Origin: Streptomyces graminofaciens | GTDB lineage: Bacteria; Actinomycetota; Actinomycetes; Streptomycetales; Streptomycetaceae | Reading direction: 5' to 3' | NCBI RefSeq assembly: GCF_030294945.1 | Contig: NZ_AP018448.1 | Location: 11,504,501-11,568,500 of the forward strand | Length of the DNA stretch: 64,000 nt | Shown here: in pieces, positions 15,585-24,957 of the stretch | Layout: the number at the start of each line of letters is the position of its first letter | Position numbering within the stretch: position 1 is the stretch's first letter | Translations under genes and position numbers: made by a program | Notes under the pieces: generated by a model | Database searches by the model: none | Seen by the model: the letters and a program-made list of their open reading frames with translations, nothing else | What the model was told of the DNA's origin: nothing

Positions 15585-17372
15585 TCAGTCCTCCGCGGGC
15601 AACACGCGGGTCACCTTGCCGTCGGTGTCGGCCTCAAGATAGCCGGACTGGTTGTACTCGTCGCTCAGGTAGACGGCGATTCCGGCCGGGGTGTCGAAGA
15701 TGTCGTTGGGCTGTCTCACCACCAGGTAGCGGCTCTCGGGATCGGCGACGTTGAGCTTCTTCTCCGCCTCCTTGAGGAGTGCGGGAACCTTGTCCCAGTT
15801 GAAGTCGTCGAGGCTGATGGGCTGTTCGCCGCCTGCGAGGGTGCCCTTGATGATGCCCTTCTCCACGCCCTGCCCCGGCCGGTAGGTGTAGGTGTCGTAC
15901 TTCGTGTCACTGCCCTCGACCATGAGCTGGGCCGACACGAAATCCGGGTAGACCGTGAAGTCACCGAACATGTCCCGGCCGGTCTCCTCCTCGAACGCCT
16001 TGATCGCGGTGCGGATGCCGTCCGGAGTCAGCATGTCGTCGGTGTTCGAGTCCTTCGGCTGCTGGGTCGTCGGGGTGGCATCGGTCGGTGAGGCGGTCGA
16101 CTTCGGGGCCGAGGTGGTGGGCGAGTCGCTCGCGTCCGAGTCGCGAGCGTCGGCTCCCAAGGGCAGCAGCCACCACAGCAGGACCAGGGCTCCGGCGAGC
16201 GAGGCTCCCGACATGCTCAGCAGGACGGCGAGGCGCGGTGCGCGTCGGCGTACCGCGCCTACGGGTGCGGTCACCGGCTGGTGCGGAGCATGCCCCGGCA
16301 TTGACTGGACCGGCGGCGGGCCGAACCCGGCGGTGGCGGCACGCGCCGGGTCGGCAGCGCCTATGCCGACCCCGAAGGAAGGGTACGGCGAGGAGGGAAC
16401 GCCGGACGGGGCGAACGTGGTCGGCGAGCCGAAGCCGCCCGGGTGTGGAGGGGCCGGGTGGGGGGAGGGCGACGGCGGATTCAGCGGAAACGAGGTGGGC
16501 TCGTCCCACGCCGCCGGAGCGGTCGGCCCCGACTCGACCTCGGCCAGTCGCAGGTCCAGTACGGCTGCCGACGGCCGTGCCGACGGATCTCGCACGAGCA
16601 CACTCATCAGGACGTCGCCCAGGGCACCGGCGCGCACCGGAGGTGAGACGTCGTCGTTGAGGACAGCGGCGAGGGTGGCCAGGGTGGTGCCCCGGCGCAG
16701 CGGGTGGTGGCCCTCCACTGCGGTGTACAGCATCATCGCCAGCGACCACAGGTCGGAGGCGGATCCGCCCTCGTGCCCCGATATGCGCTCCGGTGCCATG
16801 AAGTCGGGCGTACCGATGATGGAGCCGGTGGCAGTGAGGCCGGTCGTCTCGCGGATCGCGGCGATACCGAAGTCGGTGAGGACGGGACGCCCGTCGGGGC
16901 GCAGCAGGACGTTGGCCGGCTTGACGTCCCGGTGCTGGATACCGACGTCGTGCGCGGCGGTCAGTGCGGCCAGCACCTGCCGACCGATCCGCGCCGCCTC
17001 GGCCGGCGCCATCGGGCCCTGGGCCAGCCGGTCGGCCAGCGAGCCACCGCTGACCAGTTCCATCACGATCCACGGGTACGTGCCGTCGCCGCCGTCGACA
17101 ATGTGGTGGATGGTGACGACGTTCGGATGGTCGATACGGGCCAGTGCCCTGGCCTCACGCAGCACCCGCTCGCGCAGCATCCGCGCGCCGTCGGGGTCGT
17201 ACTCGGCGAGGTCCCGGTCGGGCGGGCGGACCTCCTTGACGGCCACGAGCCTGTGCAGCACCAGGTCCCTGGCCCGCCAGACCGTCCCCATCCCGCCGCC
17301 GCCAAGGCGGGTCTCCAACTCGAAGCGCCCGTCGACGACTCGTCTTTCGGGTCCTCTGTCGTCCTCGTTCAT
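15585..17372 (-). CDS. transmembrane Ser/Thr protein kinase (PknB/Hanks type)
   Basis: This 595-residue kinase has its catalytic domain at residues 16-275: glycine loop LGGGGMGTVW, Lys46 (VAVKEV), catalytic HRDVKPANV (Asp149), DFG 167-169 and FMAPE. A Pro/Ser-rich linker follows, then one transmembrane helix at about 381-406. The extracellular C-terminal domain of about 190 residues begins with Ser/Thr/Asp-rich sequence and carries no PASTA repeats. It should phosphorylate cytoplasmic proteins in response to an external cue; the sensor domain is unrecognised. It is probably monocistronic, with a 264-bp gap separating it from pcaJ. Confidence 0.92.
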   Translation of the reverse strand: MNEDDRGPERRVVDGRFELETRLGGGGMGTVWRARDLVLHRLVAVKEVRPPDRDLAEYDPDGARMLRERVLREARALARIDHPNVVTIHHIVDGGDGTYPWIVMELVSGGSLADRLAQGPMAPAEAARIGRQVLAALTAAHDVGIQHRDVKPANVLLRPDGRPVLTDFGIAAIRETTGLTATGSIIGTPDFMAPERISGHEGGSASDLWSLAMMLYTAVEGHHPLRRGTTLATLAAVLNDDVSPPVRAGALGDVLMSVLVRDPSARPSAAVLDLRLAEVESGPTAPAAWDEPTSFPLNPPSPSPHPAPPHPGGFGSPTTFAPSGVPSSPYPSFGVGIGAADPARAATAGFGPPPVQSMPGHAPHQPVTAPVGAVRRRAPRLAVLLSMSGASLAGALVLLWWLLPLGADARDSDASDSPTTSAPKSTASPTDATPTTQQPKDSNTDDMLTPDGIRTAIKAFEEETGRDMFGDFTVYPDFVSAQLMVEGSDTKYDTYTYRPGQGVEKGIIKGTLAGGEQPISLDDFNWDKVPALLKEAEKKLNVADPESRYLVVRQPNDIFDTPAGIAVYLSDEYNQSGYLEADTDGKVTRVLPAED

Positions 17373-17636
17373 GGGCGGATCCTAATTGCCGTCACCGACA
17401 GCCTTCGCCGCCCCGCGGACCGGCCGGGCCGACAGCCCCTTGCATGGGGTGGAGGAACAGGCCGGTTCGGCGCGCGGGGCGGGAAGCAGCACGCCGTCGA
17501 CCTGAGCGGCGACCTGGTACCGACGGTCCAACCCACCTTGGTCTCCTTCGTCTGCGAGGGCACCGAGTACCAGGGCTACGGTGGCAGGAAGTCCCACGGG
17601 AAGACCGTGCTCGCTGTCGCGGGTGGTGTCACGAGC

Positions 17637-18329
17637 TCAGGACAGCGTGATGCCGAGTCGCTCCGCGAGTTCGTGGGCGCTGACGCCGTAGGTCTCCCGG
17701 ATCCGTACGCCGTCGGGGCCGACGTCGAAGACGCCGTGGTCCGTGTAGACACGGCTGACGCAGCCGGTGCCGGTCAGCGGGTAGGTGCACCGGGGCACGA
17801 GCTTCGGCTCACCCGAGCGGGTGAAGAGCGTCATCATCACGTAGACGTCCTTGGCGCCGATGGCGAGGTCCATGGCGCCGCCGACGGCAGGGATGTCGTC
17901 GGGCCTGCCGGTGTGCCAGTTGGCGAGGTCGCCGTCGAAGGCGACCTGGTACGCCCCGAGGACGCAGACGTCGAGGTGCCCGCCGCGCATCATCGCGAAG
18001 GAGTCGGCGTGGTGGAAGTACGCCGCCCCCGGCAGCTCGGTCACCGGCACCTTGCCGGCGTTGGTCAGGTCGGGGTCGACCGCGTCGCCCTCGGCCTTCG
18101 GGCCCATATTGAGCATGCCGTTCTCGGTGTGCAGCACCACCCCGGAGTCGGCAGGCAGATGGTCGGCGATCTTGGTGGGCTGCCCGATACCGAGGTTGAC
18201 GAAAGCACCGGCCGGGATGTCGCGCGCGACGACGGCGGCCAGCTCGTCCATCGAGAGCCGGTGGTCGGCGCTCCTCGGCACCCCGGCGTACGGCTGGCCG
18301 CTCGACGTGGTGGTTGACGTGGTGGTCAT
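17637..18329 (-). CDS. pcaJ: 3-oxoadipate CoA-transferase subunit B
   Basis: This 230-residue beta subunit of a class I CoA-transferase (SCOT/PcaJ type) has FVNLGIGQPTKIADHL near residue 42 and the catalytic Glu in HTENGMLNMGP. With subunit A it moves CoA from succinyl-CoA to 3-oxoadipate in the beta-ketoadipate pathway. The related acetoacetate transferase is possible by sequence, but the adjacent thiolase supports PcaJ. The ATG overlaps the pcaI TGA (ATGA). It is the last gene of a leftward pcaF-pcaI-pcaJ operon. Confidence 0.9.
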   Translation of the reverse strand: MTTTSTTTSSGQPYAGVPRSADHRLSMDELAAVVARDIPAGAFVNLGIGQPTKIADHLPADSGVVLHTENGMLNMGPKAEGDAVDPDLTNAGKVPVTELPGAAYFHHADSFAMMRGGHLDVCVLGAYQVAFDGDLANWHTGRPDDIPAVGGAMDLAIGAKDVYVMMTLFTRSGEPKLVPRCTYPLTGTGCVSRVYTDHGVFDVGPDGVRIRETYGVSAHELAERLGITLS

Positions 18330-19021
18330 CGTGCCCCCTGCACGGTGTAGTGACGGGCCGCCACCTGGACGACGCGGTCGACGTAGATGGACGGGGTGAC
18401 GACGGCCTCGGGGTCGAGCATCCCGGGCTCGACGACCTCGTCGACCTGGACGATGGTCGTCGTCGCGGCCGTGGCCATGACCGGTCCGAAGTTGCGGGCG
18501 GTCTTGCGAAAGACGAGGTTGCCCAGCGCATCCGCGACGTGCGCGCCGATCAGCGCGTAGTCGCCCCTGATGGGGTACTCCAGCAGGTACTTCCGACCGT
18601 CGATCTCACGCTCCTCCTTGCCCTCGGCCAGCGGCGTGCCGACCGCGGTCGGGCAGTAGAACGCGCCGATGCCGGCACCTGCCGCGCGCATCCGCTCGGC
18701 GAGGTTGCCCTGCGGCACCACCTCGAGCTCGATCTTCCCCTCGCGATAGAGGCCGTCGAAGACCCAGGAGTCGGCCTGGCGCGGAAAGGAGCAGAGCACC
18801 TTGCGCACCCGGCCGGCGGCCAGCAGCGCGGCCAGCCCTACCTCGCCGTTGCCCGCGTTGTTGGACACGATGGTGAGGTCCTTCGCACCCTGCCGGATGA
18901 GCGCGTCGATCAGGTCGAACGGCATCCCGGCCAAGCCGAAGCCGCCGACGAGGATCGTGGACCCGTCCTCGATCCCGGCCACCGCCGCGTCGGCGCTCTC
19001 GACTATCTCCGCCCTGCTCAC
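18326..19021 (-). CDS. pcaI: 3-oxoadipate CoA-transferase subunit A
   Basis: This 231-residue alpha subunit has ILVGGFGLAGMPFDLIDAL near residue 20, VSNNAGNGEVGL, and EYPIRGDYALIGAHVAD near residue 165, as in PcaI/ScoA subunits. It pairs with the downstream beta subunit. The GTG at 19021 overlaps the stop of pcaF (GTGA), so the three genes are probably translationally coupled. The start is fixed by this overlap and by alignment with the family N terminus (SRAEIVESADAAV). Confidence 0.9.
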   Translation of the reverse strand: MSRAEIVESADAAVAGIEDGSTILVGGFGLAGMPFDLIDALIRQGAKDLTIVSNNAGNGEVGLAALLAAGRVRKVLCSFPRQADSWVFDGLYREGKIELEVVPQGNLAERMRAAGAGIGAFYCPTAVGTPLAEGKEEREIDGRKYLLEYPIRGDYALIGAHVADALGNLVFRKTARNFGPVMATAATTTIVQVDEVVEPGMLDPEAVVTPSIYVDRVVQVAARHYTVQGAR

Positions 19022-20223
19022 TTGCCCGCCTCCGTGACGTCGCAGTTCTCGAGTACGACGGCCAGCCCCTGACCGACCCCGATACAGATCGCGGCGACGC
19101 CGTAGCGCTGCCTCTTCTCGCGCAGCACCTTGGCCAGCGTGGCGAGGACACGACCGCCGGAGGCGCCCAGCGGGTGTCCGATCGCGATGGCGCCACCCTT
19201 CTGGTTGACGATGGCGGGGTCGATCTTCCACGCGTCGAGGCAGGCGAGCGACTGCACGGCGAAGGCCTCGTTGAGCTCGACCGCGCCCACCTGGTCCCAG
19301 CCGATGCCGGCCCGGACCAGCGCACGGTTCGCGGCCTCGACCGGGGCGTAGCCGAAGGACTGCGGCTCCAGCGCCATCACGCCGCGGCCGGCGATGCGCG
19401 CGATCGGGTCGGCCCCGATCGTGGTTGCGGCCTGCTCGCTGCCCAGCAGCACCGCGGAGGCGCCGTCGTTGAGCGGGCTGGCGTTGCCCGCGGTGATGGT
19501 GCCGCCCTGCTCCGGTGTACGGAAGACCGGCTTGAGCCCGGCCAGCACCTCCGGCGTGGATCCGGCTCGGATGCCCTCGTCGCGGGTCAGGTCGACGCCT
19601 TCGACCGGCACCACCAGGTCGTCGTAGAAGCCCGACTCCCAGGCCGCGTGGGCGAGTCGGTGGGAGCGGGCGGCGAACTCGTCCTGCCGCTCGCGGGAGA
19701 TCCCGAAGTGCTCCCGGAGCTGCTCGTTGGACTCGCCGAGGCTGACCGTCCATTCCTTCGGCATCCGCGGGTTGACCAGTCGCCAGCCGAGCGTGGTCGA
19801 GACCGCGGTGACGTCGCCGGCCGGGAACGGTTTCGCCGACTTGGGCAGCACCCACGGCGCACGCGTCATCGACTCCACGCCACCGGTCAGCACCACCTCG
19901 GCGTCGCCGGACTCGATCGTCCGGCTCGCGGTCATCGCCGCGTCGAGGCTGGAGCCGCACAGCCGGTTGACCGTGGTGCCGGGCACGCTCACCGGAAGCC
20001 CGGCGAGCAGCGCCGCCATACGGCCGACGTTGCGGTTCTCCTCGCCGGCGCCGTTGGCGTTGCCCCACACCACGTCGTCGATCGCGGCGTGGTCCAGGCC
20101 CGGCACCTTGGCGAGCGTCGAGGTGATGGCGGCGGCGGCGAGATCGTCGGGGCGCACCCCGGCCAGCGCGCCGTTGAAACGGCCGAACGGCGTCCGCGTC
20201 GCGGCGTAGAGGAAAGCACTCAT
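19018..20223 (-). CDS. pcaF: beta-ketoadipyl-CoA thiolase
   Basis: This 401-residue thiolase has nucleophile Cys89 (NRLCGSSLDA), NEAFAVQSLACLDAW, and the general-base regions GHPLGASGGRVLATL and CIGVGQGLAVV. It cleaves 3-oxoadipyl-CoA to succinyl-CoA and acetyl-CoA, the final step of protocatechuate/catechol catabolism. The ATG at 20223 fits the family start (MSAFLYAATRTPFGRF). It is the first gene of the operon, divergent from a LysR regulator 71 bp away. No ring-cleavage genes of the pathway (pcaGH, B, C, D) lie in the window. Confidence 0.92.
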   Translation of the reverse strand: MSAFLYAATRTPFGRFNGALAGVRPDDLAAAAITSTLAKVPGLDHAAIDDVVWGNANGAGEENRNVGRMAALLAGLPVSVPGTTVNRLCGSSLDAAMTASRTIESGDAEVVLTGGVESMTRAPWVLPKSAKPFPAGDVTAVSTTLGWRLVNPRMPKEWTVSLGESNEQLREHFGISRERQDEFAARSHRLAHAAWESGFYDDLVVPVEGVDLTRDEGIRAGSTPEVLAGLKPVFRTPEQGGTITAGNASPLNDGASAVLLGSEQAATTIGADPIARIAGRGVMALEPQSFGYAPVEAANRALVRAGIGWDQVGAVELNEAFAVQSLACLDAWKIDPAIVNQKGGAIAIGHPLGASGGRVLATLAKVLREKRQRYGVAAICIGVGQGLAVVLENCDVTEAGK

Positions 20224-20248
20224 GACAACGACGCTAATTCCGGGACGC

Positions 20249-20270
20249 GATATTCTGAAGTACGCATATC
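20249..20270. promoter_or_regulatory. inverted repeat in the pcaF-LysR divergent promoter
   Basis: GATAT and ATATC flank a 12-base spacer in the 71-bp gap between the divergent genes. Further GATATG/CATATG repeats lie close to the LysR start. Size and location fit a LysR-type binding site of the T-N11-A class, but the match is only by form. Confidence 0.45.
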
Positions 20271-20294
20271 CGAGCCGATTGATATGGACGACAT

Positions 20295-21176
20295 ATGGAT
20301 CTGCGACATCTGCGCTACTTCGTGGCCGTGGCCGAAGAACGCCACTTCGGTCGCGCCGCCGAGCGGCTCCACATGGCCCAGCCGCCGCTCTCCCAGCAGA
20401 TCCGCCAGCTCGAGGCCGAGCTCGGCGTCGAACTGCTGCAACGCACCACACGCCGCGTCGACCTCACCGAGGCCGGCCGGGCCTACCTCCAACGGGCGCG
20501 CGCGATCCTCGCCGACGTCGACGAGGCCGCCCACCACGCACGGCGTGTCGCCGCCGGCACGGTCGGCCACCTCACGATCGGGTGCGTGGGCTCGGCGACG
20601 TACAGCCTCCTGCCCACACTCTCGCGGCGGCTCTCGGAGGAACTTCCCGGCGTCGACTTCTCCTTCCGCGGCGAGATGCTCGCGCCCGACCAGGCCGAGG
20701 CGCTGCGCACCGGCGCGATCGACGTCGCGCTGCTGCGTCCTCCGGTGGCCGACCTCTCCCTCACCGTGCGCACCCTGCGACGGGACCGGCTCGTCGTCGC
20801 CGTACCGGTCCACCACCCCCTCGCCCGCCGGAAACGGCTGCGGGCAGCGGACCTCGCCGGTGCCGACCTGATCGTGCACTCCGCCGACCGCCGTTCGGTG
20901 ATGTACGAGATCGTCCTGGGCCTTCTGCGCGACGCCGGGGTCGAGCCACGCATCCGCCACGAGGTCGGCGAAACCTCGACGCTGGTCACGCTCGTGGCCG
21001 GCGGCCTCGGTGTCGCCGTCGTACCCGAGCCCGTGACCGCGCTGGCGCTCGACGGCGTCGCCTACCTACCGCTGGCCGGGGCCGACGCACGCGTGGAGCT
21101 GGCCGTGGCCCACCGCGCCGACCGCTCCGAGCCGCACCTGGCGCGCACCGTGGCGATCATCCAGGCGACATTCTGA
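20295..21176 (+). CDS. LysR-family regulator of the pca operon
   Basis: This 293-residue LTTR has an N-terminal winged helix-turn-helix (LRHLRYFVAVAEERHFGRAAERL, then PPLSQQIRQLEAELG). A periplasmic-binding-like effector domain occupies about residues 90-293. Divergent placement next to pcaFIJ is the classic layout for an LTTR that activates aromatic catabolic genes in response to a pathway intermediate and represses itself. The effector cannot be told from sequence. The start is the family's usual M-D-L-R-H-L. Confidence 0.88.
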   Translation: MDLRHLRYFVAVAEERHFGRAAERLHMAQPPLSQQIRQLEAELGVELLQRTTRRVDLTEAGRAYLQRARAILADVDEAAHHARRVAAGTVGHLTIGCVGSATYSLLPTLSRRLSEELPGVDFSFRGEMLAPDQAEALRTGAIDVALLRPPVADLSLTVRTLRRDRLVVAVPVHHPLARRKRLRAADLAGADLIVHSADRRSVMYEIVLGLLRDAGVEPRIRHEVGETSTLVTLVAGGLGVAVVPEPVTALALDGVAYLPLAGADARVELAVAHRADRSEPHLARTVAIIQATF

Positions 21177-21447
21177 GACATCACCGCGCCGGACAGGGCG
21201 CCCCGGCCTGGCGCAACCCTGCCTGGCGACGTCGGGCGACCCAGTCGGCCCGGTGCGGGCGTCGGACCGAGCCGCTGACGCCATCGGCCTGCGGCACCGC
21301 CGCCCCAACGGCCGTACCTCCCTCGGGCCGGCCTTCACCACTTGGTCCGGCCGCAGCCGGACTCCGACGTACGCGCCCATAACCATGCGACCCGCGGCTG
21401 GTGCCGCGCGGCTCCACGGCCGGACCGGCAGGACCAGGAGGAACGCC

Positions 21448-21759
<312 letters not shown>

Positions 21760-21791
21760 GGACGGCCGTCGGCGAAGCGCCGGGCACGGGG

Positions 21792-23228
21792 CTATGCCAG
21801 AGACGTCCACACGCTCTTGACCTCGGTGTACAGGTCGAGCGCCCCGCTGCCCATCTCGCGTCCCCAGCCGCTGGCGCCGAAGCCGCCCCAGGGGGCCGAG
21901 GCGTCCACGGGGTTGGGCATGTTGATGAAGACCGTTCCGGCGCGGATGTTCCCGGCGACGCGGTGGGCGGTGGCCACGTCACGGGTCCAGACGGCGGCGG
22001 CGAGGCCGTATTCGGTGTCGTTGGCGCGGGCGACCGCCTCGTCCTCGTCGTCGTAGGGGAGGACGCAGAGTACGGGGCCGAAGATCTCCTCACGGGCGAT
22101 GCGCATGTCGTCGCTGACACCGGTGAACACGGTGGGCCGGTAGAAGAAGCCGGGGAGGTCCTCGGCGCGGGATCCACCGGTGAGCAGGGTCGCCCCCTCC
22201 TCGACGCCGCTGCGGACCAGTGCGTCCACATGGTCGAGGTGGTCGGCGGTGACCAGCGGGCCAAGTTCCGTCTCCGGCGCGCTGCCCGGTCCGAGCCGCA
22301 TCTGGCCGACGGCCTTGGCGCAGCGCTCGGCGAACTCGTCGGCGAGGGAGCGGTGGACGAGGAAGCGGGTGTACGCGGCGCACACCTGCCCGCTGTTGAG
22401 GAGCGAGCCCTGCAGGCAGCCTGCGACGGCCGCGTCGAGGTCGGCGTCGGGCAGCACGATGCTCGGCGCCTTGCCGCCCAGCTCCAGCGAGACCCGCTTC
22501 AGATTGCCGGCCGAGGCCCGCACGATCGCGCGTCCGGTCTCCGTGGAGCCGGTGAAGGACACCTTGTCGACGCCCGGGTGCTCGACCAGGGCGCGGCCGG
22601 CCTCCGGCCCGCCGGTCAGCAGGTTCACCACACCGTCCGGCACGCCCGCCTCCCGGCACAGCTCGACCAGCCGGACCGTCGTCATGGGCGTCTGTTCGGC
22701 GGGCTTCACGATGACCGTGTTGCCGCACGCCAGGGCGGGTGCGATCTTCCAACTGGCGATCATCAGCGGGAAGTTCCACGGTGTGATGAGGGCACAGACC
22801 CCGACCGGCTCCCGCTTCGTGTACTGCAGCACGTTCGGGAAGGACACGGGTGCCGTCTCACCGTAGAGCTTGGTGACCCATCCGGCGTAGTAACGGAAGT
22901 GCTCCGCCGCGCTCCTGACACTCACCATCCGCGAGATCCCGAGCGGCTGTCCCTGGTCGCGGGTCTCCAACGCGGCCAGTTCCTCAGCGTGTTCGTCGAT
23001 GAGGTCGCCGACGCGCCATAGGACACGGGCGCGTTCGGCGGGTGCGAGCCCTGCCCAGGCGGGGCTTTCGAGCGCAGCTCGCGCGGCGGTGACGGCGTTG
23101 TCCACGTCGAGTGGTCCGGCGTCGGCGCAGCGGGCGTGCGTCTGACCGGTCGCCGGGTCGACGGTGTCGAACTCGGCGCCGTTGGCGGCCGACAGCCAGG
23201 TGCCGCCGATGAAGAGGGTCTGCCCCAT
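21792..23228 (-). CDS. NAD(P)-dependent aldehyde dehydrogenase
   Basis: This 478-residue ALDH superfamily enzyme has VGVCALITPWNFPLMIASWKI (cofactor region), FTGSTETGR, the general base in LELGGKAPSIV, and catalytic Cys in NSGQVCAAYTR. EEIFGPVLCVLPYDDEDEAV lies near the end. It oxidises an aldehyde to its acid. The ATG at 23228 follows GAGGAGCACAGCA and fits the family start (GQTLFIGGTW). It sits 14 bp after the GMC oxidoreductase stop on the same strand, so alcohol to aldehyde to acid is the likely sequence. The substrate is not fixed; betaine aldehyde or an aromatic acetaldehyde are both possible. Confidence 0.9.
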   Translation of the reverse strand: MGQTLFIGGTWLSAANGAEFDTVDPATGQTHARCADAGPLDVDNAVTAARAALESPAWAGLAPAERARVLWRVGDLIDEHAEELAALETRDQGQPLGISRMVSVRSAAEHFRYYAGWVTKLYGETAPVSFPNVLQYTKREPVGVCALITPWNFPLMIASWKIAPALACGNTVIVKPAEQTPMTTVRLVELCREAGVPDGVVNLLTGGPEAGRALVEHPGVDKVSFTGSTETGRAIVRASAGNLKRVSLELGGKAPSIVLPDADLDAAVAGCLQGSLLNSGQVCAAYTRFLVHRSLADEFAERCAKAVGQMRLGPGSAPETELGPLVTADHLDHVDALVRSGVEEGATLLTGGSRAEDLPGFFYRPTVFTGVSDDMRIAREEIFGPVLCVLPYDDEDEAVARANDTEYGLAAAVWTRDVATAHRVAGNIRAGTVFINMPNPVDASAPWGGFGASGWGREMGSGALDLYTEVKSVWTSLA

Positions 23229-23242
23229 TGCTGTGCTCCTCA

Positions 23243-24790
23243 TTACTGTGCGTCGAATCCTGATGCGTCAAGGACGAAGTCGGCACACCGCTCGCCGATC
23301 ATGACGGCGGGTGCGTGGGTGTTGCCGGAGGTGACGGCCGGCATGACGGAGGCGTCGGCGATCCGCAGTCCCGTAAGGCCGTGGACGGCCAGGCGAGGGT
23401 CGACGACCGCCTCCGGGCCGGTGCCCATGCGGCAGGTGCCGACCTGGTGGTGGTAGCTGAGTAGATTGCGCTTGATGTACGCGGCGATCTCGGTGTCCGT
23501 GTGGATGCCGGGGCCGGGTGCGATCTCCTTCGACCGCCAGTCGCCGAGCGCCTGTTGAGCCCCGATTTCGCGGACCTGCTTGACCGCCTCCACCATGGCG
23601 GCGAGGTCGCTCGGCTCGGCGAAGTGGTTCGGGTCGAGCGCCGGCGCCTGCGTCGGGTCGGCGGAGCGCAGCCACAGCCGGCCCCGGCTGAGCGGGCGGA
23701 TCGTGCCCGCCAGCACGGAGTACCCGTGGCCCTCCTCCGGCACCGTCTGCCCCGCGACGGGCACCGGTACGTGTGACATCAGGGGCTGCAGGTCGGGTGC
23801 TGGCAACGAGGGGTCGGTCTTGGCGAAGTAGTGGGCCTCCAGCTTGTTCGCGGTGCCCTCGGGCACGGCCCTGGCCGACTCCCACACCACCGGCGTGAGG
23901 GTGTGGTCGTGCAGGTTCCCGCCCACCCCGGGCAGGTCGGTGGTCACACCGATACCGAGGGCACGCAGTTCGTCGGCGGGGCCGATGCCGCTGAGCAGCA
24001 ACAACTGCGCCGAGCCTATGGTTCCGGCGGACAGGACCACATCACCCGAGCAGCGAACGGTGTCCGTGCGGCCCTGGTGCAGCAGCTCGACGCCGACCGC
24101 GCGGCCGCCCTCGACGAGGACACGGGTCACCAGCGCCCCGGTCCGTACCGTGAGGAGAGGGTTGTCGAGGACCGGCTGCACGAAGGCTGTCCAGGAGCTG
24201 ACCCGTCTGCCGTCGCGGATGGTGCGGTGGATGAGGTTCACACCGAGGATCTCCTCGGCGTTGCAGTCGTCGTTGTTGGGGATGCCGTACTGCTCGCAGG
24301 CCGCCATGAACGCGCTGGTGACCGGGTTGGGCGCGTGGTTGCGGGTGACGGGCAGCGGGCCGCCGGCGCCGTGGTAGGCGGACGGGCCGTCCTCGAAGTC
24401 CTCCGAGCGTTTGAAGTACGGCAGCACCTCGTCGTACGACCAGCCGGTCGCGCCGTACCGCGCAGCCCAGTCGTCGTAGTCGGAGCGGTGGCCCCGGACG
24501 TAGATCATGCCGTTGAGGGCACTGGATCCGCCGAGGACCTTGCCGCGCGGCCAGAACACCTGGGTTCCGTCCGCATGGCGCTGGGGCTCGGTGGTGTAGG
24601 CGTGATCCTGGGGAGAGTTCCAGAGTTCCCACAGGCGGCCCGGGTCGTGGATGGCCGGGTTGTCGTCCCGTCCACCCGTCTCGATCAGCAGAACGCTTCG
24701 GCCGGCGTCGACGAGCCTGCGCGCGATGGCGCAGCCCGCGGACCCGGCGCCGACCACGATGTGGTCGTAATCAGTGTGTGCGGCTCCCAT
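23243..24790 (-). CDS. GMC-family FAD alcohol oxidoreductase (choline dehydrogenase-like)
   Basis: This 515-residue flavoprotein has the FAD motif DHIVVGAGSAGCAIARRL at residue 8, the GMC signature WPRGKVLGGSSALNGMIYVRG near residue 80, and the catalytic His region SYHHQVGTCRMG near residue 455. NTHAPAVMIGERCAD closes the protein. It oxidises a primary alcohol to the aldehyde. The ATG at 24790 is family-like (MGAAHTDYDHIVVG); upstream in-frame residues lack similarity. It is co-transcribed with the aldehyde dehydrogenase and lies just downstream of an AraC-type regulator. An aromatic alcohol such as tyrosol is an attractive substrate given the homoprotocatechuate genes nearby. Confidence 0.87.
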   Translation of the reverse strand: MGAAHTDYDHIVVGAGSAGCAIARRLVDAGRSVLLIETGGRDDNPAIHDPGRLWELWNSPQDHAYTTEPQRHADGTQVFWPRGKVLGGSSALNGMIYVRGHRSDYDDWAARYGATGWSYDEVLPYFKRSEDFEDGPSAYHGAGGPLPVTRNHAPNPVTSAFMAACEQYGIPNNDDCNAEEILGVNLIHRTIRDGRRVSSWTAFVQPVLDNPLLTVRTGALVTRVLVEGGRAVGVELLHQGRTDTVRCSGDVVLSAGTIGSAQLLLLSGIGPADELRALGIGVTTDLPGVGGNLHDHTLTPVVWESARAVPEGTANKLEAHYFAKTDPSLPAPDLQPLMSHVPVPVAGQTVPEEGHGYSVLAGTIRPLSRGRLWLRSADPTQAPALDPNHFAEPSDLAAMVEAVKQVREIGAQQALGDWRSKEIAPGPGIHTDTEIAAYIKRNLLSYHHQVGTCRMGTGPEAVVDPRLAVHGLTGLRIADASVMPAVTSGNTHAPAVMIGERCADFVLDASGFDAQ

Positions 24791-24957
24791 GGGGTGAGCG
24801 TCGCTCCACCGGTGGGGTGCGGGCTTGTGGTCCTGTGCACGAAGCCTTGCTGCGGCGGGCACGAAGGGCCCGCCGCCTCCTTCTCACTGCCGCGAGCGGC
24901 GCGCACCGGCGAAGTCCCGGGCATCGGCGAAGGCCTGTGCGGGGCGCTGACGACCGG

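Noticed and set aside
17382..17636. Protein-like plus-strand text (LVSFVCEGTEYQGYGG) between the kinase and pcaJ
   Set aside because: There is no start codon context and no neighbouring blocks that would identify a gene. It was left as an unexplained intergenic sequence.
21792..24790. Calling the GMC/ALDH pair glycine-betaine synthesis genes (betA/betB)
   Set aside because: Both families have broad alcohol and aldehyde ranges and the context is aromatic catabolism. There is no choline transporter or BetI-type regulator.
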